Shown here piece by piece: positions 8,536 to 17,477 of a stretch of 64,000 bases of DNA; positions within the stretch are counted from its first letter, which is position 1, and each line of letters begins with the position of its first letter. The translations under genes and the position numbers were made by a program. The notes beneath the pieces are model-generated. The model was not told where the DNA came from. It made no database searches and saw nothing but the letters and a program-made list of their open reading frames with translations. This DNA comes from JAKZVK01 sp965248255 (lineage in GTDB: Bacteria; Acidobacteriota; Terriglobia; Bryobacterales; UBA6623). The DNA is taken from assembly GCA_965248255.1 (NCBI GenBank), contig CBDFIW010000004.1, positions 2,976,001 through 3,040,000 of the forward strand. Reading direction: 5' to 3'.

Positions 8536-9531
8536 TTAGCCGATAATGTCGGGCTCGAGGACGGCGACGCCGATCTTGCCGAAGGCGCGGCGTAGGGTGT
8601 GGAGTTGCCGGCGGCTGCGATAGGTGCCGACGATCGCTCCGCCCGAGCCGGCGAACTTGGCGGTGGCGCCTGCGGTGCGGGCGGTGTCGATCATCTCGCG
8701 ATTGCCGCGGCTGACCTTATAGATGTTGGCCCGTAAGTCGAAGTTGGCGTCCACGAGCTGGCCGATGGTGTCGCGGTCGCCGGCCAGCAGCGCCTGACGG
8801 CCGCGCGCGGCGATACCGGCCCACGTCTTCATCGCACGCACTACCTTCGCTTCGCGGCGGTTGAATCGCGCGCGAATGTCGTTGTGGAAAACCTCCGTCC
8901 CTTCGCTGAGGCTTGTGCGGTAGGCCACATAGACGTTCGACAGCAGGGAGGGATCAAGGGACTCGTAGGCGCCGTAACCCTGCTTCTTCATCAGGCGCTC
9001 CGCGAAGTCCATGTAGACGAGCCCTTCAAAGACCTGGATGACGCGGTCCTGCAGTCCGGCGGAGACGCCCAACTCCTGCGTCTCGGTCTCAAGAGCCAGC
9101 TTGGCCTGAATCGGCTCCGGGATCTCGATGTCGAAATAGCGGATCAGCGCACGTAGCGCGGCGGTGATGATGGCACTGGAGCCTCCTAGGCCGAGCCGCT
9201 GCGGGATCGTCGATTCGTACTCGATCGTGAAGTTGCGATTGGGAAGCGTTATACCGCGGTCGTCGCAGTAGTGGCAGAAGCGCATGAGCAGGGCTTGGAT
9301 GATGCGGATGCCGCCGTAGTAGCCGCGCCATTGAGTCGTGTGCCTCAGGTCCTCGAGGTTCTCCCACAGGGGGATGTCGGCCGCGGAGGGTTTGATCTCA
9401 AGGCGCGCGCTGGGGTAGAGCAGCACGCGCGCCCGAAAGTTCCGCAGGATGAAGGAGATTGTTTTGCCGTGGTAGCCGTCGCTCGGATTGCCGAGGAAGC
9501 CGACGCGGGCGTAGGCGTAGGTCTCAATCAT
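8536..9531 (-). CDS. GHMP kinase, glucuronokinase-like
   Basis: 331 residues. The N terminus ARVGFLGNPSDGYHGKTISF is very close in pattern to plant glucuronokinase, which phosphorylates D-glucuronate at C1 for UDP-glucuronate salvage. The GHMP ATP loop is PQRLGLGGSSAIITAA at about 111-126, and the third GHMP motif is AKFAGSGGAIVG near 293-304. ATP-dependent small-molecule kinase in the cytoplasm; glucuronate as substrate is inference from similarity, and another sugar is possible. It stands alone between the carrier gene and a PspC gene on the same strand. Confidence 0.75.
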   Translation of the reverse strand: MIETYAYARVGFLGNPSDGYHGKTISFILRNFRARVLLYPSARLEIKPSAADIPLWENLEDLRHTTQWRGYYGGIRIIQALLMRFCHYCDDRGITLPNRNFTIEYESTIPQRLGLGGSSAIITAALRALIRYFDIEIPEPIQAKLALETETQELGVSAGLQDRVIQVFEGLVYMDFAERLMKKQGYGAYESLDPSLLSNVYVAYRTSLSEGTEVFHNDIRARFNRREAKVVRAMKTWAGIAARGRQALLAGDRDTIGQLVDANFDLRANIYKVSRGNREMIDTARTAGATAKFAGSGGAIVGTYRSRRQLHTLRRAFGKIGVAVLEPDIIG

Positions 9532-9609
9532 AGGCGTGAGCTGCCTGGTTTAGTACAGCGTTTCACAAGTTCGGTGACGTATCTGAGAGGGGCATCCGCC
9601 ATCCGGGGC

Positions 9610-9636
9610 GGGCGGGCACGGGGGCCCGCCCCTACA
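9610..9636 (-). repeat. GC-rich hairpin repeat, copy 1
   Basis: Stem GGGCGGGC / GCCCGCCC with a 6-nt loop, followed by the shared edge CCCCTACA. Read on the minus strand it begins TGTAGGGGCGGGC and lies about 105 nt after the PspC gene. Same family as the copies at 34426, 49992 and 50083. Confidence 0.7.
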
Positions 9637-9742
9637 TGGGCACCCCATTGCGCGGTGTGGGGCCAGGGGATGCAAACCAAGCGCGGGCATCCCATGCGCG
9701 GCCACGGCTGGATCGCCGGGATGTCTTCTCGCCCTAGAAGGA

Positions 9743-10048
9743 TCAGGCGGCAGACTGGCGCATGGTGTCGTCAGATGGCAGCAGTGCCCAACAGATCGCG
9801 TAGGCGAACAGGCCCGGCATGAACGGCAACAGCGACGCGCCGGCCCATCCGAGCCGTACCAGCGTAACGTCGACGTTGTAGCGCCGCGCGACACCTTCGC
9901 ACACACCCGCTACTCGACGGTCGCGCGAGCGCCGCAGCGGACGCTTGACGTGACCGGCCCAGCGGCCGTGTTCCACCATCCGCCCGCCGCACTGCGGGCA
10001 GAAACGATCACCTTCCTCCAGCGGGAATTGGCAGGTTGTACAGTACAT
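9743..10048 (-). CDS. Zinc-ribbon PspC domain protein
   Basis: 101 residues. The first 30 hold CTTCQFPLEEGDRFCPQCGG, a C-x2-C / C-x2-C zinc ribbon. Residues 48-95 are a PspC domain (RRVAGVCEGVARRYNVDVTLVRL) ending in a hydrophobic helix (FMPGLFAYAICWALLP). PspC domains sit in the inner membrane and in enterobacteria signal membrane stress to the phage-shock response; no psp partners are found here. ATG 10048 is chosen since AGAGGAC lies directly before it, excluding a 13-residue extension. It is divergent from dtd, 88 nt away. Confidence 0.8.
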   Translation of the reverse strand: MYCTTCQFPLEEGDRFCPQCGGRMVEHGRWAGHVKRPLRRSRDRRVAGVCEGVARRYNVDVTLVRLGWAGASLLPFMPGLFAYAICWALLPSDDTMRQSAA

Positions 10049-10136
10049 GTCCTCTCTGAGGCTACCGCAGGGTTGGCCGCGAGGCAAGCGTCGGTGTAGT
10101 ATCGACTGAGCCGGAAGGACCCCGGAAGGACCATAG

Positions 10137-10586
10137 ATGCGAGCTGTCGTACAGCGGGTGAGCCGTGCCCAGGTTACCGTCGGGGGTGAGATCGTCGGGG
10201 CGATCGGTCCGGGGTTGCTGGTTTTGTTGGGGGTGGAGAAGCAGGATGACGAGTCTGATGCGGCCTACTTGGCGAAGAAGACCGCCGGTCTTCGTATCTT
10301 TCAAGACGGGGCAGGAAAGATGAACGCCCCGGTGGCCGATGCCGGCGGCGAAGTGCTGGTGGTGTCGCAGTTTACTTTGTTCGGCGATTGCCGTAAGGGG
10401 CGGCGGCCGAGCTTCGATCGGGCCGCGGCTCCTGAGAAGGCCGATGCGCTCTATCAGCACTATGTGGGCGGCCTGAGGGCGGAAGGATTGCGGGTCGAGA
10501 CGGGCGTTTTTCAAGCGATGATGCAGGTCGAGTTGACGAACGACGGGCCAGTAACCATCTTGCTGAATTCGAAGAAGGTGTTTTAG
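10137..10586 (+). CDS. dtd: D-aminoacyl-tRNA deacylase
   Basis: 149 residues, full length for the family. MRAVVQRVSRAQVTV is the typical start; the catalytic SQFTLFGD motif lies near residue 80 and the substrate-gating NDGPVT (family consensus NxGPxT) near 138-143. Dtd removes D-amino acids, and glycine, from mischarged tRNA in the cytoplasm, a proofreading task. GGAAGGA precedes the ATG by 6 nt. Single-gene unit. Confidence 0.95.
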   Translation: MRAVVQRVSRAQVTVGGEIVGAIGPGLLVLLGVEKQDDESDAAYLAKKTAGLRIFQDGAGKMNAPVADAGGEVLVVSQFTLFGDCRKGRRPSFDRAAAPEKADALYQHYVGGLRAEGLRVETGVFQAMMQVELTNDGPVTILLNSKKVF

Positions 10587-11091
10587 GCAGTGGGTCCCCT
10601 TGCCGGGCCGCGACCGTGAGGCAGCGTTGAGGACGGTCATGTCCGCAGGGCCAGACGGTCCGCGAAGGAGGCGCTGACTACCACCTGCCTAAGCGCGCGG
10701 CTCTAAACCGGCATGGAGCGTCCTTACGTGGGACCTGTTACCCGAAAGCCGTGCGTCCGAGAGCGCTTTCGTAGCGGCTCCTTCTTCGAACCGGCCTCAG
10801 CAAACTGTACGAGTGTTCCTAACGCTCCCTCACGGCCGCGGCTCGGCAGGCCGGAGGCTTGTGCCACGACCTCAATCACCCTGCTTGGTGCCGCACCGTC
10901 ACTCCCTTGGCCACGACTTTGCCGTCGACTACGTTCATGCCGCCCGCCGGGGCATCGGAGGTCTGTCGCGATCGCGGAAAAATAGAGGGAGGCATCACCC
11001 GATTCCGGTGCCCTTGGATCTCATCGACTGATGTGGGAGCCCTGCGAGGGAGGCTTGCCCAGGCGGCTGCTTGCTGGGCGCACTCCGCCGA
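10587..11091. other. About 500 bp without a recognisable gene
   Basis: No frame here has a family motif, a good ribosome site or coding-like composition. The stretch is GC-rich and holds several short arginine/serine-rich open frames on both strands that look like chance frames. No tRNA cloverleaf was seen. Confidence 0.5.
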
Positions 11092-11742
11092 TCAGTGCGG
11101 CTGAGCCGGGCGGACGGGGAACAGAGCGGTGAGGTCCTTCAACACCTGCTGCTCGTCGGTGCTGAATTGGTTGGTAAACTCGTCGGACTCGAAGCGCTCC
11201 TGGCGGGCGTCCGCAGCTGCGGCTCGGAGCGAATCGTACTCGCTGAGCAACTCTTTGCGGCGGCCGTCAGGAAACTGCCTCCAGCGCTGATAAATGGCGC
11301 GCGCCTGCGTTTGCTTCTCTCTGGGCAGGCGGTCAAACAGACGATAGCGCTCGAGCACCTGGGCGCGCCGCGGCGCCGGCATCTGGCTGAGCCTGCGAAG
11401 GCGCTGCTGGAGTTGCCGCCGCTGGCGGGCCGGCATCTTCTGAAACCTGGGGTTCTGCTGGAAAAACCAGCGGCGCTGCTGAGGCTTCATCCGCATCAAA
11501 CGCTCGAGCAACTGTGGACCCGGCCGCGAACGCCCCGCTGCGGCGGGATTCTTGCGGGATCTCGGTCTCTTCTGCTTGGCCGACTTGAACGATTGCTTGG
11601 CGCGCTTCTGCGCCGCGGCGACGCGGACGAACGCTCCCTGCGCGGCCCAAGCGCTACTCGCCGGCCCGCCGAGACCCAGTACCAGCGCCAGCAGCCCGGC
11701 CGCCGGCCAGCTGGCGCCGAGGATGGTGCGGGAGGTCATCAC
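11092..11742 (-). CDS. DUF3106 exported protein
   Basis: 216 residues, signal peptide at 1-33 (GLLALVLGLGGPASSAWA). The body is very basic and helical with recurring units RMKPQQRRWFFQQNPRFQKMP and LPREKQTQARAIYQRWRQFP, the hallmark of DUF3106. The function of this family is unknown; periplasmic location is predicted. Its ATG overlaps the stop of the anti-sigma gene (ATGA, 11739-11742), so the two are coupled. Such proteins often lie after ECF sigma and anti-sigma genes, which suggests an envelope-stress role. Confidence 0.75.
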   Translation of the reverse strand: MMTSRTILGASWPAAGLLALVLGLGGPASSAWAAQGAFVRVAAAQKRAKQSFKSAKQKRPRSRKNPAAAGRSRPGPQLLERLMRMKPQQRRWFFQQNPRFQKMPARQRRQLQQRLRRLSQMPAPRRAQVLERYRLFDRLPREKQTQARAIYQRWRQFPDGRRKELLSEYDSLRAAAADARQERFESDEFTNQFSTDEQQVLKDLTALFPVRPAQPH

Positions 11743-12219
11743 GACTCATCCTGTGTCGTGCCGTCCACCACAACGTCGAAATCGGCAAGCATTTCGATGT
11801 CGTCCAGAGCTCGATTGAGCTGGTTGAGGTACATCTCGTCGTCGAGGGGCTCGACCACCGCCAACTGCGTCCCGACCGTGGCGTCCGGACGCTGTTGCAC
11901 CACACCGGCGGCGGCGATCAGCAGCCCGGCAAGCCCCACCGCGAAGGTGGGCCGCCAGGTCGTGAACATCCGCAGGTACCAGGGCTCCTGGTTCGCCAGA
12001 TCCTCGACCCGCTCCCGCAAGCGGCGGTCGAAGTGAGCCGAGGGCTCCACGGGCTGCCACGCGTCGAGCGCCCCCCCACACCGCCTGCTGTTGCTCATAG
12101 AGCGTCCGTGTTTCGGGAGAGGTCTCCAGAAACTGCATCAGTTCCCGATGCTGGAGCGAGTCGACCGGCGGTCCGCCGCCGGTCTTCACAATCATGTCAA
12201 CCGCTTCCTCGCGAGTCAT
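11739..12219 (-). CDS. Putative anti-sigma factor, frameshifted at a C7 run
   Basis: The N-terminal 48 residues start at ATG 12219 (AAGAGG 6 nt upstream) with MTREEAVDMIV and ETRTLYEQQQAVWG. At seven C residues, 12071-12077, the frame is lost; the neighbouring frame continues LDAWQPVEPSAHFDRRLRERVEDL, a membrane helix FAVGLAGLLIAAAGVV, and an acidic C terminus to 11739. The restored protein of about 160 residues has the cytosolic sigma-binding half, single helix and periplasmic tail expected of anti-sigma factors. There is no clear HxxxCxxC zinc motif. It lies 20 nt after the ECF sigma gene. The indel sits in a homopolymer and may be an assembly error. Confidence 0.65.
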
Positions 12220-12239
12220 AGCACACCTCTTGACACCTC

Positions 12240-12866
12240 TTAGCGGGCACGCTGTCTCCGGTCTTCCGCCAGATGTACCAGTCGTTCCCGTAACGTCTCA
12301 TAGGCCCGGAACAGCAGCGACTTGACTGCCGAAACCGAGCAGCTCAGCGCGCCCGCGATCTGCGAGTAGTTGAGCTCTTCGTACTTGTGCATCAGCACCG
12401 CGGCTCGCTGCTTCTCGGGCAGGGAGGCGATGGCGCGCCGAACCACATCCAGTTGCGCGTCGGCCACTAATTCCTGCTCGCGGGTGCGGCGCGCATCGGG
12501 CGGCTCAAAAACCGGCCGGTCCTCGTATACCACGTCCAGGCTCTGTTGGCGCTGCTCGCCCTTGCGGTCACGCAAGTTGTTCAGCGCCAGGTGCGTGGTG
12601 ATGCGAAACAGCCAGGTCGTGAACTTGGCAGTGGGCTCGTAATTCGTACGCGCCCGGTAAACCCGCAGAAACACTTCCTGCGCCAACTCCTCGGCCACGG
12701 CTTGATTCTGCACCATGCGATAGAGGTAGTTGACAACCGGCCGGCGGTACTTGCCAAGCAGCAGCTCGAAGCTGTACGTGTCGCCGTCCTTGACGCGAAG
12801 CATCAACTGGGCGTCTGGCTCCAACGCGACCGTCACTCCCACACGTTTGTCAACACGATCGGCCAT
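12240..12866 (-). CDS. ECF RNA polymerase sigma factor
   Basis: 208 residues. Region 2: FELLLGKYRRPVVNYLYRMVQNQAVAEELAQEVFLRVYRA then TWLFRITTHLALNNLRDRK. Region 4: LPEKQRAAVLMHKYEELNYSQIAGALSCSVSAVKSLLFRAYETLRERL. Typical of RpoE-like ECF factors. I place the start at MADRVDKR (12866). An ISNCY element is inserted 7 bp upstream of this codon, so the native promoter and leader now lie 1.4 kb away beyond 14259. The frame remains open into the element, so a fused product starting at TTG 12911 is possible. First gene of the sigma / anti-sigma / DUF3106 unit. Confidence 0.85.
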   Translation of the reverse strand: MADRVDKRVGVTVALEPDAQLMLRVKDGDTYSFELLLGKYRRPVVNYLYRMVQNQAVAEELAQEVFLRVYRARTNYEPTAKFTTWLFRITTHLALNNLRDRKGEQRQQSLDVVYEDRPVFEPPDARRTREQELVADAQLDVVRRAIASLPEKQRAAVLMHKYEELNYSQIAGALSCSVSAVKSLLFRAYETLRERLVHLAEDRRQRAR

Positions 12867-12873
12867 CAAAAAG
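12857..12873. repeat. 17-bp target-site duplication, left copy
   Basis: GATCGGCCATCAAAAAG, identical to 14259-14275. It contains the start codon of the sigma factor on the minus strand. Confidence 0.85.
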
Positions 12874-14258
12874 TGTTGAAGCCCAATGATAATGTCCCCT
12901 TGAGCGCCCAATAGAAATGTCCCCTAATCTGGACCTCTGCGAGGAGGTGAAAGATTGGGAAGGACATGGATGAGTGCCAAGGAGTTGAGGCGCGGCGAAG
13001 TGCTGAGCCGAGTGAAACGAGGGGAACTGAAGTTGACCGAAGCCACCGCACTGCTGGAGGTCAGCTACCGCCAAGCGAAGCGGCTCAACAAGCGTTACCG
13101 AGCAGGCGGGGTCAAGGCTTTGGTGCACGGTAACGTCGGCCGCGCTTCGAACCGAGCCGATGACAAGCGCCGCGAGCAGGTTCTCGAGTTGGTGCACGCA
13201 AACTATGCGGGCGAGGGGCACGAGCGCTGCGGGCCGACGCTGGCGTCGGAACATCTGGCAGCCGATCAGGGCCTGGAAGTGCCGCGCGAAACGCTGCGGC
13301 GCTGGATGCTCGCGGCGGGCCTGTGGAGCCGGAGTCGCAAGCGCCCACCGCATCGCAGCCGGCGGCAACGCAAAGCGCACTTCGGCGAGCTGATTCAACT
13401 CGACGGTTCGCACCACCACTGGCTGGAAGGCATCAAGCCCGAGACGCAGTTCGGGCGCATGTGCGTGAAGCTTGGCATTGGCATCATTGCCGCATCGTCG
13501 CCGCAAACCAAGGGACGTGTCGAACGCCATCACGGCACGCACCAGGACCGCCTGATCAAGAAGATGCGGCTGCGGGGCATCGTTGATTACGAGGCGGCGA
13601 ACCGTTACCTCGGCGAGGAGTACTTAGCCGAGCACAACGAGCGCTTCTGCTGCGAGCCGGCGGCGGGAGCGGACTTTCACCAGGCGCTACCCCGCGGCAC
13701 CGAGCTGCGAGGCGTGTTCTGCTTGGAGTACGAACGGGTGGTGAGCAACGACCAGGTGGTGCGTTTCGAGAATCGTTGTTTGCAGTTGAAGCCGAAACGC
13801 AATCAGGGCGTGGGGGCGGGTGCACGGGTGACGGTCCAACAGGGGCGCGATGAGAGCTTGCAGGTGAGGTTTGAGGGGCACGAGATCGAGCACGAAGTGA
13901 TCGCCACGCCGACGCCACGGCTGCGGACGAAGCCGGCACCGCAGGGGAACGTGGTGGCCAGACGCAAGCCGGCGGCGAACCACCCCTGGCGGCGAGCTGT
14001 GCTGCGGAAAACACGAGCTGCGAATTCATAAGAGGGCTGTGGAAATGCCGGGTCGGATGGAAAGCGTGGAAAACCTTGTGGCGGCAGCCGTGCCGGGCTC
14101 GGGGAACCGTGGATGGTTTTCCACCCTTCCCACCGCCCCTTGGAAATCGCTACGCGATTCCCACAGTTCCACAGCCCCGACGATGACGATTCTCTCCTAT
14201 CACCAAGGGGACACTTCTACTGGGCTACCGAAGGGGACATTTCTATTGGGCCTTGACA
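12874..14258 (+). mobile_element. ISNCY (IS1202-like) element, internally deleted, 1385 bp
   Basis: The ends begin TGTTGAAGCCCAAT and (reverse complement of the right end) TGTCAAGGCCCAAT. Each end carries two tandem copies of a subterminal motif close to CCCAATAGAAATGTCCCC, probably transposase binding sites. It is bounded by perfect 17-bp direct repeats. Long duplications of this size fit the IS1202 family, in particular its ISTde1-like group as I recall it. The single gene inside lacks the central catalytic part, so the copy cannot move alone. A shorter relative is at 41891-42564. Confidence 0.85.
12970..14031 (+). pseudogene. ISNCY transposase with in-frame deletion of the catalytic centre
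   Basis: 353 residues from ATG 12970 (GGAAGGA upstream). Helix-turn-helix region ELKLTEATALLEVSYRQAKRLNKRY, then GGVKALVHGNVGRASNR, LRRWMLAAGLWSRSRK and HFGELIQLDGSHHHW with the first catalytic Asp. Full ISNCY transposases continue with a segment of about 80 residues that contains the VDDATG and YTDxK motifs; here SHHHWLEG is followed directly by KPETQFGRMCVKLGIGIIAASSPQTKGRVER, so the second Asp is gone while the frame is kept. The last Glu region and the C-terminal DNA-binding tail remain. Predicted inactive. Confidence 0.75.
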
Positions 14259-14275
14259 GATCGGCCATCAAAAAG
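14259..14275. repeat. 17-bp target-site duplication, right copy
   Basis: GATCGGCCATCAAAAAG, identical to 12857-12873. From here to 14510 lies the former upstream region of the sigma factor; no gene is seen there. Confidence 0.85.
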
Positions 14276-14510
14276 TTGCGGAAGAATCGGGCAGGGTGGA
14301 ACCGAAGGTACTAGAACTATATCGCAGGAGCGGGATCGTAGGTCCGGGCGACCCACCGAGGGGCGTCGTGCCGCGGTTCTCGCAAGCGAGATCCGCGCTA
14401 CGAGCATATCGTCCCGAGGCTACAGTAACCCGAATGCTGTACGAGGCGATCGCACCGTCCTCACCCGCTTCCTTGCGCGTGTAGCTTTGACGGTGGAAAC
14501 CGAAGGCTTC

Positions 14511-15116
14511 CTATATCTGGCCCGCCATCATCGGACGGGAGGCCAAGGCGGCTTCCTGCTCCGGCACGATCGTGACGGGGAACTCGGTGACTTTGCGGTA
14601 GATGGCCCCCGAGTTGGTGGGTGTGCTCTCAAAGAGCACGAAGCGGTCCGGGGAAATCGTCCCGAATTCACGCGTGGGCAGATCCTCGATGGCGAGGTGC
14701 AGGTCGTCGAGCGGCTCGCCCTCACGGATCCGCCCCAGGGTGAGGTGCGGGAAGTAGGGCCGCACCTCCGGGGCGATGCCCAGAGGCTGCAGCACAACGT
14801 CGACGTTGCTGGCCAGCTGACGCAGGGTCGGCGTATTCTCGGCACCCACCCAGAGAACACGCGGGCGGCGGGCGTTGGGAAAGAAGCCCATCCCCGCCAG
14901 CGGAACGTTCATTGACGCCGGACAGCGGACTTCGCTGAGGGCCGAGACCACTTCGTCGACGCGATGAACCTCCCACTGCCCAATATACTTGAGCGTGACA
15001 TGCATGTTCTGTGGATGGACCCAGTGCATCGGCGCGTAGGGTTGGAGACGCCGTACCAACTCAGTCAAGTTGGCAACGACTTTTGCATTGAGTTCGAGTG
15101 CGGTAAAGAGACGCAT
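14511..15116 (-). CDS. thpR: RNA 2',3'-cyclic phosphodiesterase (2'-5' RNA ligase family)
   Basis: 201 residues. Two HxTx motifs of the 2H phosphoesterase superfamily: HVTLKYIGQW near residue 39 and HLTLGRIREGEP near 123. The start MRLFTALELN matches the family, so ATG 15116 is preferred over a 14-residue extension. Cytoplasmic enzyme that opens 2',3'-cyclic phosphates on RNA ends and in vitro joins tRNA halves. Followed at its 5' side by three envelope genes on the same strand, but functional linkage is unclear. Confidence 0.85.
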   Translation of the reverse strand: MRLFTALELNAKVVANLTELVRRLQPYAPMHWVHPQNMHVTLKYIGQWEVHRVDEVVSALSEVRCPASMNVPLAGMGFFPNARRPRVLWVGAENTPTLRQLASNVDVVLQPLGIAPEVRPYFPHLTLGRIREGEPLDDLHLAIEDLPTREFGTISPDRFVLFESTPTNSGAIYRKVTEFPVTIVPEQEAALASRPMMAGQI

Positions 15117-15179
15117 ACCTCTTGTAAACCTTCTGGCAGATTCTGAACTAATCCGCACCGAGGGCCGGCCGCCCCGGTG

Positions 15180-15548
15180 CTACTTCGTGACGGAATACTG
15201 CTCCTGCGGCGGCTTGAGCGTGACTGTCAAAGTTTGTTGCGGCGGCACGAGGTCAAACCGGTCCCCGAACGTCTGATACCCGGTGGCGATCACCTGCACC
15301 AGCACGGCGGACTCGAAGATGGGCGGAAGCGGCGCTGTACCCTGCTGGCTGGTTCTCAATTGAAAGGTTTCTCCAATCTTCTTTTTCTTCTTCCCCTTCA
15401 GCGTCCGAACTATAACACTCGCCTGCGCAACCGGCTCCCCGCTCTCAGTTTGCACACTCACTTCGACCTGGGTCGCCTCTTTCTTCGCGTGGACGAGCGC
15501 TGGTACAGCCAGCCCGCCCGCCAACAGCAGAGCTACGAAATACTTCAT
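15180..15548 (-). CDS. Small exported protein, carboxypeptidase-regulatory-like fold
   Basis: 122 residues with a signal peptide (YFVALLLAGGLAVPALVHA). The mature part has the beta-sandwich pattern EVSVQTESGEPVAQASVIVRT ... VQVIATGYQTFGDRFDL ... LTVTLKPP, like the Ig-like carboxypeptidase regulatory domain found on the N terminus of Acidobacteria outer-membrane receptors. A lysine run (KGKKKKK) lies mid-way. Exported, function unknown. 43 nt after the beta-barrel gene and probably co-transcribed with it. Confidence 0.6.
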   Translation of the reverse strand: MKYFVALLLAGGLAVPALVHAKKEATQVEVSVQTESGEPVAQASVIVRTLKGKKKKKIGETFQLRTSQQGTAPLPPIFESAVLVQVIATGYQTFGDRFDLVPPQQTLTVTLKPPQEQYSVTK

Positions 15549-15591
15549 TCCCTCCAGTTTCTCCTTCGCCTGGGGACACGCTGCCTTACCA

Positions 15592-17403
15592 CTAGAAAAT
15601 GAAGCTTAGTGCGCCGCGGTAGTTGCGAATCGCCTGGAAAAGATACAGCTGCCGTCCGTCGTGGGTCTGGAGCGGAGTGTATCCCGTCTTGAGGAGATTG
15701 CTGAAGTTCGCCGTCGCCTCCAGTTTCCCCGGTAGCCCGCCCGAAAAGGGCAACGGCTGCCGTATGATCAGGTTGAGCCCCGGGTCGGAACGCGACGCAA
15801 AGTCGTTATACACATCGGGAGCGATGACGGCAGGCACGCTGCTCCACTGGTAGGCGGTCAGCAAAAATGTGCCGCTCTTGGGCAGCTCGGTCGAAATCGA
15901 ACCCGTCACCAACTGTGCCCGTTTCACGTCCAGCGCCCGCTGCAAGTCGCCTATCGACGGGCTGGCCAGATCGCCGGTGTTCGGCGCAAGAACGCCCGCG
16001 ACGCCGTATCCGATGGCAGCCTGCAGCCGGTCTTTGATCCTTCGCGCATAGGAGACCCGGTAGCCGGACGAGCGAAAGCGTCCCGCGTTCAGCGTCGAGC
16101 TGTCGGAGAACAGGTCCGGCAGCACGTCCCCGTTGGCGAAATAGCCCTGCGGGACCAGCGCAGACACCGCCGCATCGCTCATCGAATCCTCGTAGACCGC
16201 CGCCTCGATGATGCCTTCGCCGACCTTCTCGCGGTAGGCAATCTCGACATGCTCGGTGCGCTGCACCGTTGGACGGCCGCCGTTCACCGCCACACGCGGG
16301 AACAGACCAAGTGACGACACCTGGCGCCGTAACGACTCGTTCTCGTCCGCCACGACGCTATCCTGCAAGTGTGGAACACCCGAAGCATAGCGGAGGTGGA
16401 TCTCCCTACGGTCGCCCAGTTCGTAGACCAGCCGTCCGTAGGGGCTCACGAAATTCAGCCGATTCAGGAAGCGCACCGACTCGTAGAGGAAGCCGTACTC
16501 GAACCGCATCGACTCGCCCAACGCCGCCGTATCGGCGAAACCCAGCGTCACGGTCTGTAGCGCCGGCCCGTTGTGCTCGCTTTGAGGCCCGTAGATCGCC
16601 TGGCTCGCCGTCACGGGCATCTGGAGCTGCCGCACCGTGAGCGACACTTCGGGATTGCCCAGCGGCAAGTCGCGCCGGTAGCTCGTACGGAACGCGGCCG
16701 CCGGGGCTCCCGTGGTCGAGCCGTAGCCGAGGTTTCCGCTGACGACGACGTCGTTGTTGCCGAACAGCGAAGTCGCCACCGCAAACGCCGTGCCGAGGTC
16801 CGACTCATTGGCCAAAGCCGTCTGCCGCGTTCCCGCGCCCGCGCTCACCTGGGCGTAGCCGTGTGTATCGGTGAAGCGGCCCGAGGCTCTGCGAACGACT
16901 CTCTTGGTCTCGGGATCGAGTGAGGGCAGGAACCGCAGGATGGGACGCGTCGAGCTGGAAGTTCGCAGCACCCACTTCCAGTCGTTACTCATGTCGCGCA
17001 CCTGGCTGCCGCCGGGATAGACCAACTGGAGCGTGCTCAAGAAGCCCCGCAGGCCCACGTCGAGGATCGCGCTGGAGCCCGAAGCGACTTCGATGCCTTC
17101 TTTCGTCACCGGCAGGAAGCGGTCCAGCGACACCCGGATCGAGTACTTGCCGGGAAAGAGCTTCTCCACCGCAAAGAGCCCGTCGTGATTGCTGTAGACC
17201 CGTTTCGCAACGCTGCCGTCGGCGGTCAGCAAGGTGACCAACGCCCCCATCTGAGGGATGCCCCGCTCATCGCGGACTAAGCCGCGAATGGAGCCGAGAA
17301 TGGTTGCGTCGACCACCGGCACGGCCAGGAGTGCAACGATCAGGGGGACGGTTCGAACCCAACGCGCCGCAGCGCTCAGCCCTAGACCTTCGCTCATCGT
17401 CAT
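15592..17403 (-). CDS. Outer-membrane beta-barrel protein with carboxypeptidase-regulatory-like domain
   Basis: About 603 residues from ATG 17403. A signal peptide (VPLIVALLAVPVVDA) is followed by a beta-sandwich domain at about 30-110 (GSIRGLVRDERGIPQMGALVTLL, FAVEKLFPGKYSIRVSLDRF). The rest is rich in alternating strands ending in aromatic residues (FEYGFLYESVRFL, YRVSYARRIKDRLQAAIGY) and the last residue is Phe, as in outer-membrane barrels. It resembles Oar/TonB-receptor-like proteins of Acidobacteria but no TonB box or plug domain is seen. The start is uncertain: the frame is open to 17475, three bases before the GWxTD stop. Likely an operon with the GWxTD gene. Confidence 0.65.
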   Translation of the reverse strand: MTMSEGLGLSAAARWVRTVPLIVALLAVPVVDATILGSIRGLVRDERGIPQMGALVTLLTADGSVAKRVYSNHDGLFAVEKLFPGKYSIRVSLDRFLPVTKEGIEVASGSSAILDVGLRGFLSTLQLVYPGGSQVRDMSNDWKWVLRTSSSTRPILRFLPSLDPETKRVVRRASGRFTDTHGYAQVSAGAGTRQTALANESDLGTAFAVATSLFGNNDVVVSGNLGYGSTTGAPAAAFRTSYRRDLPLGNPEVSLTVRQLQMPVTASQAIYGPQSEHNGPALQTVTLGFADTAALGESMRFEYGFLYESVRFLNRLNFVSPYGRLVYELGDRREIHLRYASGVPHLQDSVVADENESLRRQVSSLGLFPRVAVNGGRPTVQRTEHVEIAYREKVGEGIIEAAVYEDSMSDAAVSALVPQGYFANGDVLPDLFSDSSTLNAGRFRSSGYRVSYARRIKDRLQAAIGYGVAGVLAPNTGDLASPSIGDLQRALDVKRAQLVTGSISTELPKSGTFLLTAYQWSSVPAVIAPDVYNDFASRSDPGLNLIIRQPLPFSGGLPGKLEATANFSNLLKTGYTPLQTHDGRQLYLFQAIRNYRGALSFIF

Positions 17404-17477
17404 CCGATTTGCGCTCTCCGCTCCTTGGATAGGTCCGGCTCTTCGGTTTCGCTTCCCAAGGTCTTCAATGTCCAAAC

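Noticed and set aside
10587..11091. Possible small genes or RNA in the gap after dtd
   Set aside because: Frames are short, arginine/serine-rich and overlap on both strands; no tRNA fold or motif was recognised.
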